64,000 nucleotides of DNA from the NCBI RefSeq assembly GCF_000224145.3, contig NW_004190416.2:124001-188000 (forward strand), written 5' to 3'. The notes below the pieces were generated by a model, which did not search any database, was not told the DNA's origin, and saw nothing but the letters and a program-made list of their open reading frames with translations. Made by a program: the position numbers and the translations under genes. Below, in pieces: positions 10,449 to 24,600 of this stretch. The DNA is from Ciona intestinalis (lineage: Eukaryota; Chordata; Ascidiacea; Phlebobranchia; Cionidae). The stretch's first letter is position 1; every line of letters starts with the position of its first letter.

Positions 10449-12175
10449 TTATCTATGGTTAAGTCTCATCATTTCTTTATTGGTAGAATGAATCTTATCG
10501 TCCACTTTATTAACTTTGCCGTGCAGTCTTTCAATGATTGGATCTTGTGCTTCTATCTCGTTTTGCATGCCCAAGCCAAGTTGTTTTAAACGAGACAAAC
10601 TTTGGCCCATAAGGTCTGCGGAAAAAAATACTATATTAATGTATGGTTTATACGGTTTAAAATAAGTAGCTTGTATTATTTATATGGTTTTAAAAAGATA
10701 TCTCAATTTTTATATTCATATAAATCTATAGATCAATGTTAATATTTATTTTATATCATATGGTTTTATCTAAAATGTCGAAAACAGTCTTTATCTATAG
10801 AATTGACTAATTTCGTATTTACCAAGGTTTTCTTCCACTTGGTTCATTTTGTTCTGAGAAGAACTTTCATCTCTTCCACCATCCATATACATCTGCTGTG
10901 CTCTCTGTTGCCGAGCTATCACGGGATGTTCCTCATTCTGTCTTCTCTCATCCTCTACGTCTTCGCATTTTCTCATCACATTTTCCAAACTATATAAAAA
11001 TGTTACAGAGTCATTTACTATTGCCTAAGCAAAGTTTAACTTTCGAAAAGTCTGGTTACCTAAAAGTTGTAAATGTATTCCTAGGTGAAAGAACAATATT
11101 ATACTAAATGTGATGTTACTTGGTAGTTGTCCCATTATAAATGTTCAATTACGCAATAAGCTAATCATTCCACTATTACTACGGTTGCTTATGCATATCT
11201 TGTATAATACTCAGCAGATAAAGTAGGGGGAGGATTTTTGATTAGCTCCGAAAAAATGTTCAATATAATTAATTAGTGATTTACAAACGAGGTAGAATAT
11301 TAGTCTATATAACTGACATACTTATTTGAGGTACCAGCATCGAATTCTGTCCCTGCATTCATAGACTTAGGGGCAGGCGGCTCTTTACTAAACTTGTTCA
11401 TGAAAGCTCCCCAAACGCTCTTTATGCTGCGTAAATGGCGATCACTCTCCTTCAGATCTTGCTCCATTTTATCAACTGTTTTCTCCGTCCTCCTTAAGAC
11501 TTCTCCTTGCCGAACAAGTTCCTAGGTAAAGTTAGAATAACAAATGGCAGATGCATTTTAAAATATATAATTTACACCCATTATGCAAGTTTATGTTGGA
11601 TAATACAGCATTGGTGAAAAATATTCCGGTACCTTACAGATTAGGCTGGTGGAAAGTGTCAAGGTTAGTAGTTATATGGTTAGTGTTTGGCAGATAACAG
11701 AGGGGGGTTTATTTACATTAAAAGAGTAAAGTAAACTACATAAATAGATTTTGTTACAACTTTTAAGGTAAAAAAGTCTCAATAACAACCATTTAAATAA
11801 AAGGTGCTAGTGAAGAGTCTTCCCCCGCCTTATTTGCTAACCATTAACCACTATAACCAGTTAACCACTAACCCCCTAACCATCAACAACTAACCCCCTA
11901 ACCTAGGGGTTAGAGGTTAGAAAATAAGGTGGGGGGAGATTGTTCACAAATAAAACTACCTGTCCTGTTGCCACGCCAACTCTCTCGGATTCGTCCAACA
12001 TTCTTAATGATCGCTGAGTGCTTTCCAAAATATTGTTTTCTTTCCTTTTAACAACTTGCGTGAAATAATCTTTGTTGGGGTCAAAATCTTCGTACCCATC
12101 GTTGCCGCCCCATTTGTTAACCCCGCCGGACGAAGGATTGATGTCGTCATCATCTAGCCAACGATTACCCGACAT
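10449..12175 (-). CDS. SNAP29: Synaptosomal-associated protein 29 (Qbc SNARE), four exons
   Basis: Exons in transcription order: 12175-11960, 11521-11322, 10989-10823 and 10615-10449. Phases agree, giving 249 residues (human 258). SNAP29 is a cytosolic Qbc SNARE that supplies two SNARE helices to fusion complexes, for example STX17-SNAP29-VAMP8 at autophagosomes. Exon 1 carries the N-terminal acidic region and the start of the first SNARE motif (STQRSLRMLDESERVGVATG). Exon 2 continues it (ELVRQGEVLRRTEKTVDKME, then DRHLRSIKSVWG). Exon 3 is a charged, glutamine-rich linker. Exon 4 is the second SNARE motif (LSRLKQLGLGMQNEIEAQD, then IIERLHGKVNKVDDKI). There is no cysteine cluster in the linker, which fits SNAP29 rather than palmitoylated SNAP25/23. 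The gene is head-to-head with the coiled-coil gene. The donor of exon 1 sits about ten bases from the edge of a repeat copy. Confidence 0.92.
11640..11705. repeat. 'Taacc' repeat family, inverted fragment in SNAP29 intron 1
   Basis: TAGGCTGGTGGAAAGTGTCA and AGGTTAGTAGTTATATGGTTAG are the reverse of the block at 13265-13305. It is a fragment of the family at 7670-7800. Confidence 0.5.
11800..11948. mobile_element. Inverted-repeat-ended short element in SNAP29 intron 1
   Basis: The left part, GTCTTCCCCCGCCTTATTTGCTAACC, is an imperfect reverse complement of the right part, GGTTAGAAAATAAGGTGGGGGGAGAT (quoted in pieces). Between them lie repeated TAACCATTAACC / TAACCCCCTAACC words. It looks like a small non-autonomous DNA element. 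Its right edge ends about ten bases from the splice donor of SNAP29 exon 1. Confidence 0.55.
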
Positions 12176-12626
12176 TGTACAAACTTTTACACAGATAAAC
12201 AAAACACAAATGCTGTTGGAACTACACACCGATTAAAATATGAACAGTTTTCACGCTTTATCAACGCAACCAATTTTAGCGTGCCTTTCTGCTACAGGTC
12301 TTGTGACGTATTTAATCAATGACTAATAACTAGTTGTCAAAATCGGTCAACAAAAAAATAACTACGCCTTGTGGGGAAACTGAGGCCATAGATGTCAGTT
12401 TCGCGAACAAAATGAAAACGTATACGCTACAGTTTTTTTTACCATTTAAACAGTACTATAAGAAATTCTCCCACTTTAACTATAATAACATATTTATTAT
12501 AAAACAATTGTTTAATGACCAAACAATGCCATGCCAGTCGTTGTATTTGGGGAATTTGTCTAACTTGTTATAATTTTTTGCTGGTTTTAAGCGATATCTT
12601 TAGTTAATATTACTTAAAAAATAGCC
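12176..12626. promoter_or_regulatory. Bidirectional promoter region, SNAP29 / coiled-coil gene
   Basis: Only 451 bases separate the two divergent start codons. The stretch is locally richer in CpG than the adjacent introns (for example TGACGTATT at 12304 and CAACGCAACC near 12260). It must hold both transcription starts unless one gene has a distant non-coding first exon. No TATA box is convincing. Confidence 0.5.
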
Positions 12627-15600
12627 ATGAGTGTTCTAATGGCAGACATGCTTTGTTTGGATATTGGAACACGTCGAGCGTCTCTTACCACTGATGTGGA
12701 AGGTTTGCAACGGGATCAAAATCAGATGGAAAGCATGTTAGCTGGATACGTAAATAAACTAAACCATGACAAGAAAACAAGGCAATTTGAGGTAAAAATC
12801 GTGTGACAGGCTCGTTTTTGTAAGATTTATAAAACGTCGTTCTATTTTTAGGAGATTATGTCACACTTGAATAAAATTCTGGACCGAATCGGGAATTCCC
12901 TTTCAGAGGTCGGGATTTCCCCCGAGTTACCTCCTGCGCAATTGGACAGGAACAATCAAGTCTGGGGTGCAAAAGCGTTCGCGTTTCGTCCTCCGTCAGC
13001 ATGCATGGATGGCAGCGAACACGAATCGAACATTGAAGAGAAAAACAAGATGTGGAAATTAATGGAAATGTTAACTAAAACGGCAAAACGAAGGTACATT
13101 GAGTCGCAACATTTGTGTATAAACGAACTGAATCACTTTGTCAGTTTAACTATTTAAGTAAAGCGACCTCAGCTAACAAACATGCAATATCGGCGCTAGC
13201 TAAGAATCCTTCCTCTACTTTATCTGCTAACCACCAAGCTCTAACGCTAACCATTAACCCCTAACCATCCATCAACCTCTAACACTTTCCAACAGCCTAT
13301 TTTGCTATGTACTGCAGGATTTATAACAAACATGCGATATTGCTGCTGGGTAATCCTTCCCTCTATATTATCTACTAACCCTAAGTCCTAACAAAGTAAC
13401 AGAATACCTGTGTTATAATGACTGTCGTTGCTCAGCCACGCCGAAGCAAGTACATACATTTTATTCATATTCTATGTACAAAGGGATGAGCTACTGATGG
13501 AAATAATGGAATGGCTTACTAACATTGATACGTCAACTGAGGGCGAGCAGGAAGAGAGAACGGTTAAGATCCAAGGTGAAATGGAAGAGACTTCAATGAT
13601 AAATATGATCGGCGCTCTTGATTTTACGGAACAGACACTTGAAAAGTTGAAACAGCTCGGCCAATATTTGTTTGGGGAAATAGAAGATTTGGATGATATA
13701 TCCTCTATCAAGTAATTACGTGTTCCAGTACTTCTGCTACCAGGCATTATGTAAATAATCTCTCAATGAATTGTTGGGTGTGAAAAAAAACATCCTCTGA
13801 TGCTGTTATAAATGGGTGTTCTGCTTCATACACCTATCTAACATATGTGGGCAAAACATGTTACTACATTTTGCATTTCCAGCAGTTTCAACGCAAATAC
13901 AAAAGGTAGAATAAACGACAGAGTTGGAAAAGCAAGTTTGCAGCTAGATGGTATTCCAAAAAACACAAGCACAAATGCAATGAAGTCTATACTCCTCCCA
14001 AAAAATTTACCAGATGGTATGAGCTAGTAATTTAGAATTTTCCGAAAAAATTTTGAACTAAAGAGATTATAAAGTAATGTAAATAATATAAAAAATACTT
14101 GCTTTCTAAATTATACTGAAATCAAAAAGACAAAGAATTCTCTTCTAAAGTTATATTGTTATCTGAACAAAGCATAAAATAAATTATTTGGATTAAAAAA
14201 ATGGAATTTATACTGAAAAATGATATCTAAACGGAACTTAAATTTCCTGATTTTTTACATACTGATGTCAAATTCATCTTTCATCAGATGTTGCATCCCT
14301 GCAAGCCAGTTATAATGAAGAAGATGAAGAGGAACATAAACTTATGCTCGATATATCAAAGCATTGGGAGGTTGGTATGTAATTTTTGGAATCATATTGT
14401 TACGTCAAGGGTGTGGTCTGAATGGCTGCACTTTAAATAAACAATACGATTTCTCAGGATCATAAGTGCTAAGCATGGGAGGACAACTCTAGAATACTAA
14501 AGTCTAATAGTTTAAAGCTCAGGTTGTTGTTATGTTGAACTGTAGATTGTGTTGAATGTATTTCCAATTTTCATCCCCTTTTTTCATCTGTGTGTAATTT
14601 TAATAAAATATGACAAATTTACCTTTGAACTTTGAACAAATTTACCTTTATTAACCATACTTTTGGTTTTTGTCGGAGTAAAAAATGAACAGTACAGTCA
14701 TAATGAATAGAATGTACTCTTTCAAATTGGTGTTATATTAACAGGAGGTATCAGATGAAATCCGGAACATTTTTATTTCTATTCATGAGTTACGGATGAT
14801 AAAAAGATCCACAAAACTCTCACTTCGAAGAGCTCTGTATCTTTTTAAACTGTTTGTTGCTGTGTTGGAACTCCGGTCAAAAGAGGTAAGGGATTGAATG
14901 TAGTAATTATGTATTGCTGGTTGTATATAGGGTGGTTATTGTAACTTTAAATTCATAGAATACTTCTACTTTTACATGGGTTAGGTCCTACATTGTGCCA
15001 TGAACCTGAGATTTATAGCAGAGTTGGCCTTGCCCACCAAATAGGTATATAGTGGAGACTGATTTATAGTGACTGGAAACACAGACTAACCTTTTGTGGT
15101 ATATGGTATATACACAATACTGCTGCAAAAAATATTAAACAGTTCTTGATCCTTTATAAGTTTTTAAATTGAGTTTTTGCATTTAGCTGAAGGCAAAAGA
15201 AACAGCCGTGATCAAAGCGAAGGCAGAAGTGAATGCTTTGAGCAATAAAGTCGAGCATTTGCACCGAGAATCCAAGAGTTGGAGAGAAAGACTAAACGTT
15301 GCGCAATCTGAGAATAGCCAATTATTGGCAGAGGTGGAAGACAAAGAGAATCAACTCAATGATCTTCAAATGATCATTAAACATAATGAGAACGATGTGA
15401 GTTACGAATTAGTTCTGTGTTTTTCTTGAGATATTGGTTTAGTGCTGGAATGAAACTGTTCTGTAGATATGGCAGTCATTTTATCTTCTATTTTATGTGA
15501 GTGAAGTCCTTCAGCATAGCATGGGCATGAAAATGAAGAGACTTAGATTAGAGTTTTTTCATTATCCCGCCACCCATGGTTCTACAACTAATTATTGGGT

Positions 15601-18600
15601 TGGAATGATTATAAAAACATTCCCCTATCAGTATTAAGTATCAAACCAGCATCCTTTGGTCATCATACAAGTGCAACTTTTTTACTATTTATTAATTGTT
15701 TGTGTTTTATATTGAAGGCAGCTGATCTAAAAAAGCAGATTGCAACGATTGAGGCTGAAAAACAACCTGTGGCCACCACTGTGGTCGTGGAAGATCCAAG
15801 TTGTAAAGATGAGGCAAACCTGGAGCTTTTACAGAAGATTCGGGAGCAATCCTCCACCATCGAGTATCTGGAGGAAAAACTAGAGAGGTTGGAATCTGAT
15901 CACACTCATTCATTAGAAAGGGAGAAGTATGAAGCATTTAAAGCGAAGGAGCACGCCAATATGTGTGAAGATATGTTGAGTGAAGTGAAAATGAAGTTAA
16001 AGGTAAAGATATTTCTTCTGAGTTTTTATCCTGTTTTAATTATCGCTAAGTTGACATTTTTATTGAAATTATAGTGTTTGTAACAAATTGAAAAACATTT
16101 TTACCAAATAACACCTACAATGGTAAAATTGCAACAGCGTCAAGTTTTAAACCAGATTTTCACTGGTTAGTATGTTATCAAAGCCATATTTTTTGTCAGG
16201 TTGTAGAAATGAGGTCGGCTGGACTTGAGGATGATTTGCAAGTGAAGAATGAAGATCTGAAGAGGATGGAGCAGCAATTAGGGTCGATCCTCGCTGAGCT
16301 GAAGACTAAGGAGGATATCATATCAAAGATGATGGGAGTACCGGAGTCCGAGGAGCCGTCTGATCTTGTGAAGAAGAGGAGAGGATCAAGGAGAAGCTCT
16401 AGAAGAGGGAGTCAGTTTGTGAATAAAAAGTCTTCCGAGACAGTCCAGCAAAATCCTGATGGATCTTCTGCACAAGGTTCTGTGGATAAAAAAGAAAGTA
16501 TGTTTACTTTCTACTACCAGTCATAATGTAAATATTCTTTTAGATTTGTTGTTTATACCAGATGAGCCGCTAAAGGATTATTTAAAGTATGATTAGTAGT
16601 TTGAGACTTATGTTTTTCATACTTTTAAATTAAATGTAACTTGCTTTGTCCTCGCATGACGGGAAGATAACAGTCGTTATAACCCCTGTGTTCTGTTTCA
16701 TATCTCTTATGGTCCTTAATTAGTTACCACTTCTGTAATTTTGTAGTATCGCCAATTGTTGGAACTTCTCGAGTTTATAGCCACGCCGCTAACCACCAAG
16801 CACATTGCTAGTCTAACTACTTGTTTTGATATTTTCACTTTCCAGTATTTTTAAAGATTGTTATTTATTGGTGATAATTTGTGGTAACACAAGTTACTTT
16901 TATTTAGCTTCTTCATTCCTTGATGCACCGGGCAAACGTCCTATTATGAAAGTTACAAGCAGTAAGCTGCTGGCTGCCAAGCATTCAAGGTATAGGCTAA
17001 TAACACAGCCTAGTAATAACATTACAAAATTGCTTGCATAAATGGATTTATATGTTTGTTATAAGCTTGTTTCAATGTTAAGTCTACAGCAAAACTTCTA
17101 TAAAAAAAAGGTAAAAGGGGTAAAAAATGTTTGTTTTCAGAGCAGGGGCAAACTTATATTTATTTGTATTTTTATTTTGTATATTAAAAAATCTCCTAAA
17201 ATAAACAAATTAAAAATGAAATTTGTTTTCAGGTCAAAAGCAAACATGATTGGCGCTTCCGAGGTTGAAGATCAATCCAATATCACTTATCTTCCAAAAA
17301 TGGGTTCTGCATCATCTCCTCACATAAACGAGGTTGAAGAAGTTTCATTTCCCGTGCCGGCAAAACCGACCCCGTCACCTGAATCTGCTGATAATGTTGC
17401 CACTGTGATGTCACAGAGAAGACACAGCTTGGCGATGTACAAGGGAGAGAGACGAGGTTCAATTAACGTCACACAAACAAAAGAGGTGGTTCAATTAATA
17501 TTTAAACTCCTTATGTTTTTAATATATGTAACAAACCTTTTTTTGTTATGAACTAGTAACTATTTTCTGTCTTATGTACCATACTTTTTTGATAACAGAC
17601 TTTTTTCAGCACTATATATTGTATATTTTTATATATTGATAACGGTTTTCTTTGTTTGTTTATCAGTACAAACGACTCGCTTCAGAACTGAGGGCAAGTG
17701 AAAAGATGAAGTCTGAGTTAGAGATTGAAGTAGAAGAATTACAACGTGAACTGGAACAGCAAGAAACTGAGTAAGTCTACAGGAACTATGTATATGCAGT
17801 TCAGATTAGAACACAGGATCTCTGGTTCGCCAACCCTGGTTGGGATTTGAACACATGATCTCTGGTTCTCCAACCCTGGGTGGGATTTGAACCAAGGAGC
17901 TCTGGGCCAAATCTAACCTAAATTCCAGGGTGTTGGACCAATGGGTCGAACCTGGCCTAAATCCCCTTTTCCATAGCACATTGTAGGACTCACAGAATAG
18001 CAAAACAGATGTACTAACAGCTGATCAATTAACAGGTATGAGCGCGCCATTCAAGCATCCGCCCGCCAACACAAGATGCAGATTTTTTTGGAAGAAGGAA
18101 AATATAAATCAGACACTGCTAAAGTATATACAGAATCTCTTGAAGTTCAATCAATGATAACTAGGTGGGTAATGCAGCTAAGTAAATATAAATATTGTGT
18201 GTGTAAACAATTACCCACAAAGTTACATACATGGTAACTCGAAGACTGGCATAAGGTGTATGAAACAGAATACCCCGTTTTTCAGTTAGGCCTGGATAAA
18301 GCATGCTACATTCATACTTGAATAAGGTACAGATTTACAATAGCTTGATACTTTATACCCATACACACAGTTTCAAGAAAGGACTAGCGTCAGTACTTGA
18401 GAAAGCTTTGCTGACGGCTGCTGCTCGCCAAGCCAAGTCCTCATTCAGCTACATGGCTCCTGTCTGCCCAGATAATTTCCTTGCAAGCATGGAAGCTAAT
18501 AATGAAAAGTTAGTCATGATATATGTTGGAGTAGTGGGCTAACTCTGGCTTAAATCCTTGGGTGTTGGGGTAATGGGTTAATAGAATAGGCATGAAGTGC

Positions 18601-21600
18601 CAGGTTCCGTAACAAGTTTGCTATAGGACCAAACCCTTATAGATTAAAAGAGTAAGAAAATAGCGCTCCACATTTGAAGGTATTTCAGAATAATGGGTAA
18701 ATATCTGGTTTCAAGTCTAGGTTCTCCAGGATCCAACCTATATAGAATAGAGTAGCTTCTTATGTAGTAGTATATGCCTTTGCCTGGAAAATGATAAGAT
18801 CGTTACACTGTATTGTGTGTTACAACAATATATTTTTACAACTACCAGTTTTATGAATGCTCACCATAGTATAGAAATACTTACTGTACAGGTACCATAA
18901 AGCATTTGAAATTTTGTTTGGTTCAATTTCGACTGCCATCTATACCATGCAAAGCGCACAAAGGGAAATGAAAATTCGTTCCGAGCGTTTGATTGGTTTA
19001 GAAACAGCCAATCACATGAAAGTGCTCTCAGAAAAAACGGCAGTAATTGAAAGATTAAGTCGACAGTTGGAAAATTACAGGGAGGAATTTAATCAGGTTA
19101 GGGAAGGTCTGATTAATGGAGCATACTAATGAAAAACATTTAATTGTTTATGGATAGAGATGCTCAAATGTGATTTAAAAGTACAAACTAATTTCAAAAA
19201 CGAAACAGGTTTTTTTTTACGTAAAAAAACACAAAATTTTTTTTTTTGTTGGTATGCCCCTTTAACAAGATTAAGTTGTCATATTTTTGTTGGTATGCCC
19301 CTTTAACAAGATAAAGTTGTCATATTTTCTGTTCAGTTTTGTATAGATTACAATAGATTTAGACTGCAGACAGCTGTTAACATAAAGGAGTTGTGAATGA
19401 TATGTTTTCTGTTAATTCTGCTACACGTCCTAATGTAAATACTCCTATGCGGCTCATCCAGTATAAAAAACGTTATGTATTTACGCTGTTTCTTCTGCCC
19501 TCCAAAACACAATACTTGTTTTTTTATCAGCTCAAAACATCCCACCACTCCACACTTAAGAAGAACTTGGAGTTGAATCGTAATCTTAAGCATTCAGAGA
19601 ACGAAAAACACAAAGTTATAAATAAAGTACAGGTATGTACTGTGAGTACAAATAGCAGGGTAGGTTACACAAATAGCAGGGTAGGTTACACAAATAGCAG
19701 GTAGGTTACACAAATAGCAGGGTAGGTTTTATGCATGTTCCGCCTATGTCAGTGATTCTGAACATTTTTCCTGCTACACTCTTGCAATCTTGCTTTTTTA
19801 AACTTTGATTTTCAAATGATCAACCAATTCCCGCACCAACTTTTAGAATTTAGAATTTTAGAAAGCCTATGTATACAGAACTTTTATGTTAATGGAAACA
19901 TTGTACAGTAATGAATAGATGCCCCAATTAAATAGGAACTGGAAGATGAATATGCCATTAGTTCAAAGAAAGCTGGTACTCCCGGTAAAGATGCAAAAAA
20001 GACAAAGGAAGCTTTGGAGGTTATGTTAAAGTATTCTAAAGAGCAAGAAAACAAACTTAAAGTAAGTACGCCACACGTATATTGATGTGACCATATATGC
20101 ATTATTATTACAGTGTTTTAACAACTGTTGTTTTGTCGCTATATCCTCTTTTCCTTTTATTTTTCAATCTTTGCTGCCGTAATCGAAGAGACAAATAAAG
20201 TTATTAAATTACTATTAAATGTGTTGATAATCATATATGAGACACTTGCATGTGTATTTTAGATCCAATTGGCAGAAGTTACAGAATTGCTAGAAAAGGA
20301 GAAAGTGTCACGAAAGAGGCTTGAAAAAGCCTTCATCCTTCAACAGTCGCCCGCTAGTTCACCCCACGGAGAAGGGGCCTTGGGAATTACCCTAAATTGC
20401 ACCAAACCCCCAAAACAGCAAGAGAAAAAGCAAATCAAAGTATCTTCTGTACGTTATGTAGATTGTTTAAAATCCTTTTTTTATTATCTTAATAATGGTA
20501 GTAATGTTAGTTGATATCTATTAAAGTGTTTAATGTTCTTTTTAGTTTTGCTAAAAACAGTTTTATTCCAGGTATACTTTGCATTACATGTTTAGGTCGG
20601 TTGTAATCAATACCCCTGTAGTCCTTATTCAATTGCTGCATTACAAAAAGCATTGTCACTATGTTTACTGGGGTAATGGGCAATACTGGCCTAAATTCTA
20701 GGACCTATAGGGTGCTACGCTATGGGACCTCACCCACATAGAATAGAACTCTCTTAGGAAAACATAATACTACAAATATAGTAAACTGTATCAAAACAAC
20801 AAAGCACTTTTACAGCCCAAAGCAAAATCTACCACTTGTCGTTACATTCAAACATTAAACAAGTTTCATGAACTGAGTGAAGAGATGAATAATATTGATA
20901 AAAATCTTATTAACAAATCGAAACAAGTAACTGCTAGGTGGCATAACTGTGTTGGGACGAGGTTCAGAATGTTGGTGCGAAAATATCTCACCTTTTGCAG
21001 GTGAGAAATTAAAGTCACTAATTTTTGCAAAATTTTTTTCGTACCCCAAAAGTTTTTAGAGTTTTTATATAATTTTGTGCTATTACAATTTAGAAATTGC
21101 TATTTACGAAAGTAAGTGTAAATTTATTAAAGAGTTGTGGTAACGTTTAAAGTTTAAATAAATTTTATATGTATGGATGGGACTTAAGATTTATGCCAAG
21201 TTAAACATGTTATATACGTTTTAACAGCTCTAACTGAATACTTTTTCAGATTTCAGAAACAGCAGGCACAAGCTGGAAAGAAAGTTCTGCAACTTCGTCA
21301 ACCGTTTATGACGACCAGCATGGAGGGCAAGGAAAGTAAAAAACCACAAGGTTAAAAAATGTGTATCATTTTAACAATACTACCCTTGCACTTAGTGATT
21401 TTAAATTACCATAAAGAAAAAAAATCACCCCATACAGCTCAAGTGCAACAGCAACCCCCTATTAGCTGACACTCTTTTCCCTCTTTTTATCTTTAGAGTG
21501 TTTTTCTGTTGTTTTAATGCATCTATTCACCTTTATCCAAAAATCTGATATACGCACTCTACTGTTGGTGCCAAGTTTTAAAAAAAATTTTTCTTTTTTT

Positions 21601-24600
21601 AGATTCAGGCGCAGAACGTAGAAAGAGTGTCGGCAGTGAGATGAAAAAGTTACAAGCAGATTTCTGGCACCTTGAGATGAAGAAGCAAATGTTAACAGAA
21701 AGTAGCGACAAACAATCAGAGCTTGGTGCTGCTGTTAAAAACTGCAGGCACCAAGTCCTCACTGTTTTCAGGGCTGTTGCTAAAGCAGTGATTGCTGTTA
21801 ACAAAGCAGGTGAGTTTAATAAAAAACATAATTTATTTAACTGATTTTGTTTGATAAATTCAGCGTCATACTTATTAGTAAAGGTTCATATTTAGGCTGT
21901 ACCGCCACACAAAACCATTATGTGTCTACTGTCGAAATAAATTTATGTTTTATTTAACTAAACATGCCTTTAATTTATCTTTGTAGGTTTGACAAGTGGT
22001 GCAAAGCCGAAAGAATCTGAGGAAAAAGATACTCCAAATGTTAACCAAGGTGGGTATGAAAATGTTGTCTCTTTCTATAGACAAGACTGTGCCGGCATTC
22101 CCGGGATAAATTTCAAAAATCAAATTTATGAAAACGGTTAAGCAATATATAAGACTGTTTGAGACTGGTCGGCTGAGTAGCCATGCTTTAGTTTGACACT
22201 TTACTTGAGTAGTTTTTATTGACTGTCGTTTTGTTTCTAATCCTTTTTCCTTAATTTATTTAATTATATTGAAAATTCCTGTAACGTTCGTATTATAAAA
22301 AGAAATAAAACTTTTGTTTTATAGATAACTTCATGCTTTATTTTAATTATTTTGATCGCTACTGTATTGGAATAAAAATTTATGTTTTCATGATATAATT
22401 TATGTAAAATATTTCTTTTTCATAGATTTGCTGGTTCCGTCAAACAGTATGCATTCTATTGCAAGTAATTCTATCCAATCAGCAACCACCAATGCTACTT
22501 CATCACCACGGTTACCAAAGCCACAAAATTTTCAAGATTCAGGTTGATAATTATGTGACTCAAAAATTGAATAAATTTGTTCATAATTACCAAACTGTAA
22601 CATACCACTTTTAATTTAATATAATTAGTCTTTGGAGTATGTATCTGGTTCTATGAAAACGTTACAGACAAAATCAAGCAAACCAATTGTATATAAAAAA
22701 TATAGAGTTGGGCGGGGGGAGATGGGACATCTTTTAACTCTATTTTCTTGTCCCATTTGGTAATAAACAAAGACTAATCAAAGAAATATAAAAACAAATT
22801 CTAGAGACTTCCATAGACGGTACTTAATTGTTTAAAACACGATCAGGATATTGGATGTTATCTAATAAAGGTGTCCCATCTACCCTACTTTATTGCTGAA
22901 ATGGCATAGTCAGTCTCTTATTTAAATACAATTCTCCTTGTATTGTCGTATAATAAATAAACTTAACATGCAATTAGAATGGAGCAATGTTGCTGTGACA
23001 TCACAATCAATGATAATCAAAGTAAAACCTTCTAAAACTGACCATCTACAAAAAGGTAAGTTTGTTATACCATACATTGTATTGTCTGTAGAGTGTAGCA
23101 GCCATGTCATTCAAAACATTTATTTTATATCCAAAACATTTCTTATCCAAAAAGTGTTAAAAACATTTCTTTTTCTGCTTCATCCAAAAGCTTGTTGTAT
23201 CAACTTTTGTTTTACCGTTACTACCTGTCTTTTCCCTCTTGTTTACTATCCCGTTCTTCTTTACCGTGATCTAGAAGACAGAAATAAGATACATTCATTC
23301 ATACTCATACACCCACAATTGTTAAAAAAAGGTAATTTCCTTTTTTATATTTTTTTCCACAAGGTTCAACAACTTGTACAAACAGAAATGAAGAAATGAA
23401 TAATAAAAGAAAAGAAAGTTTAGCAAATTCTGGTAAGAAAAAGGGGTAGTAATATCATGTGTTATATATTATTAACTCTGTTTTCTTTTAGACAGGAAAT
23501 TGTTATAAGTGTTATACCCATGGTGTATGCTTAACATGCAATTTTAATTGTCAACTTTAATTTTGTTAACATTTGTTTTTAGATGATAAGCCGCTACAAT
23601 CTGCAAGCATCGATGTAAATGGTAGTACTAATTCTTCCAACTTGCAAGAAAACAATGACACACCCCCCCATGATGAAGTCACTGACTATACAGTGGATCA
23701 GTCTCCTATTACCACTTCCCAGATTGAAAATAAAACGCCTCACAGTTTAGAAATAAACAAAAACATTGAAGCCCTCTCCCAGCTAACTGATGATTCTCCA
23801 AACTCCAACAACTTCAACTCCAAGTATTTTGCTCGAAGATTTTCACACAACGAGCGTCGGCATTCAGTTCCAATTACTAAGAGTAATCCACTTGTGAAAA
23901 CCTGGAGCAGGTACTCAAATGTTTATATTGAAACTGACCAGAAAATCTGTGTTTTGTTCATTGGAATGTATGAATTCTGCTGGGCTTAATGTCGCCAGCT
24001 ACTTTTAGTCAGTCACTACTATAGTGCATTTTGTTTGTCTCTAAATTGTAAACTTGCTTTATCCTCGCGTTGCAGAAACACCACAGTCGTTATAACATGG
24101 GTGTTCATACTACCCGCGCCAGCTTGGACACCCCAATAGAAAACAAGTAACAGAATATCAGTTAGAAGTTTTTAAAGAGTTATTTTCAGGAGAGCATCAC
24201 TGAGCGCTTCACCAAAGCAAGATATAGTGCGAGAAATACCACGGGCGTTTGAATATGAAGTTCGCCATGATTTAGTTGATGTACGTAGGGGTATACAGAA
24301 CACAATGGAGAAGAGTTTAGTACAGGGTAAGTATAGATATAGTACTGTAGGGTAAGATAGGCCACCTTTAGCACTTAATATCCGAATATCCAGATTGTGC
24401 TTTAAACAATTAACAACGGTCATTGGGTCATGAGAATACAGTTTTATAATTCTTTGAATGTTTTTACTACAAAATGGAACAAGAAAATAGAATGAAAAGG
24501 TATTTAATCTTTCCCCCACCCTACTATATGAGCTTGCTATCATTCAGTAGTAATAATAATAACTTTATTTGTTTATTTGATTAAGGTACAGAGATTAAAA

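Noticed and set aside
17807-17990. A functional tRNA gene
   Set aside because: B-box words are present, but no cloverleaf can be drawn and the segment is tandemly repeated inside an intron. Treated as a SINE-derived repeat.
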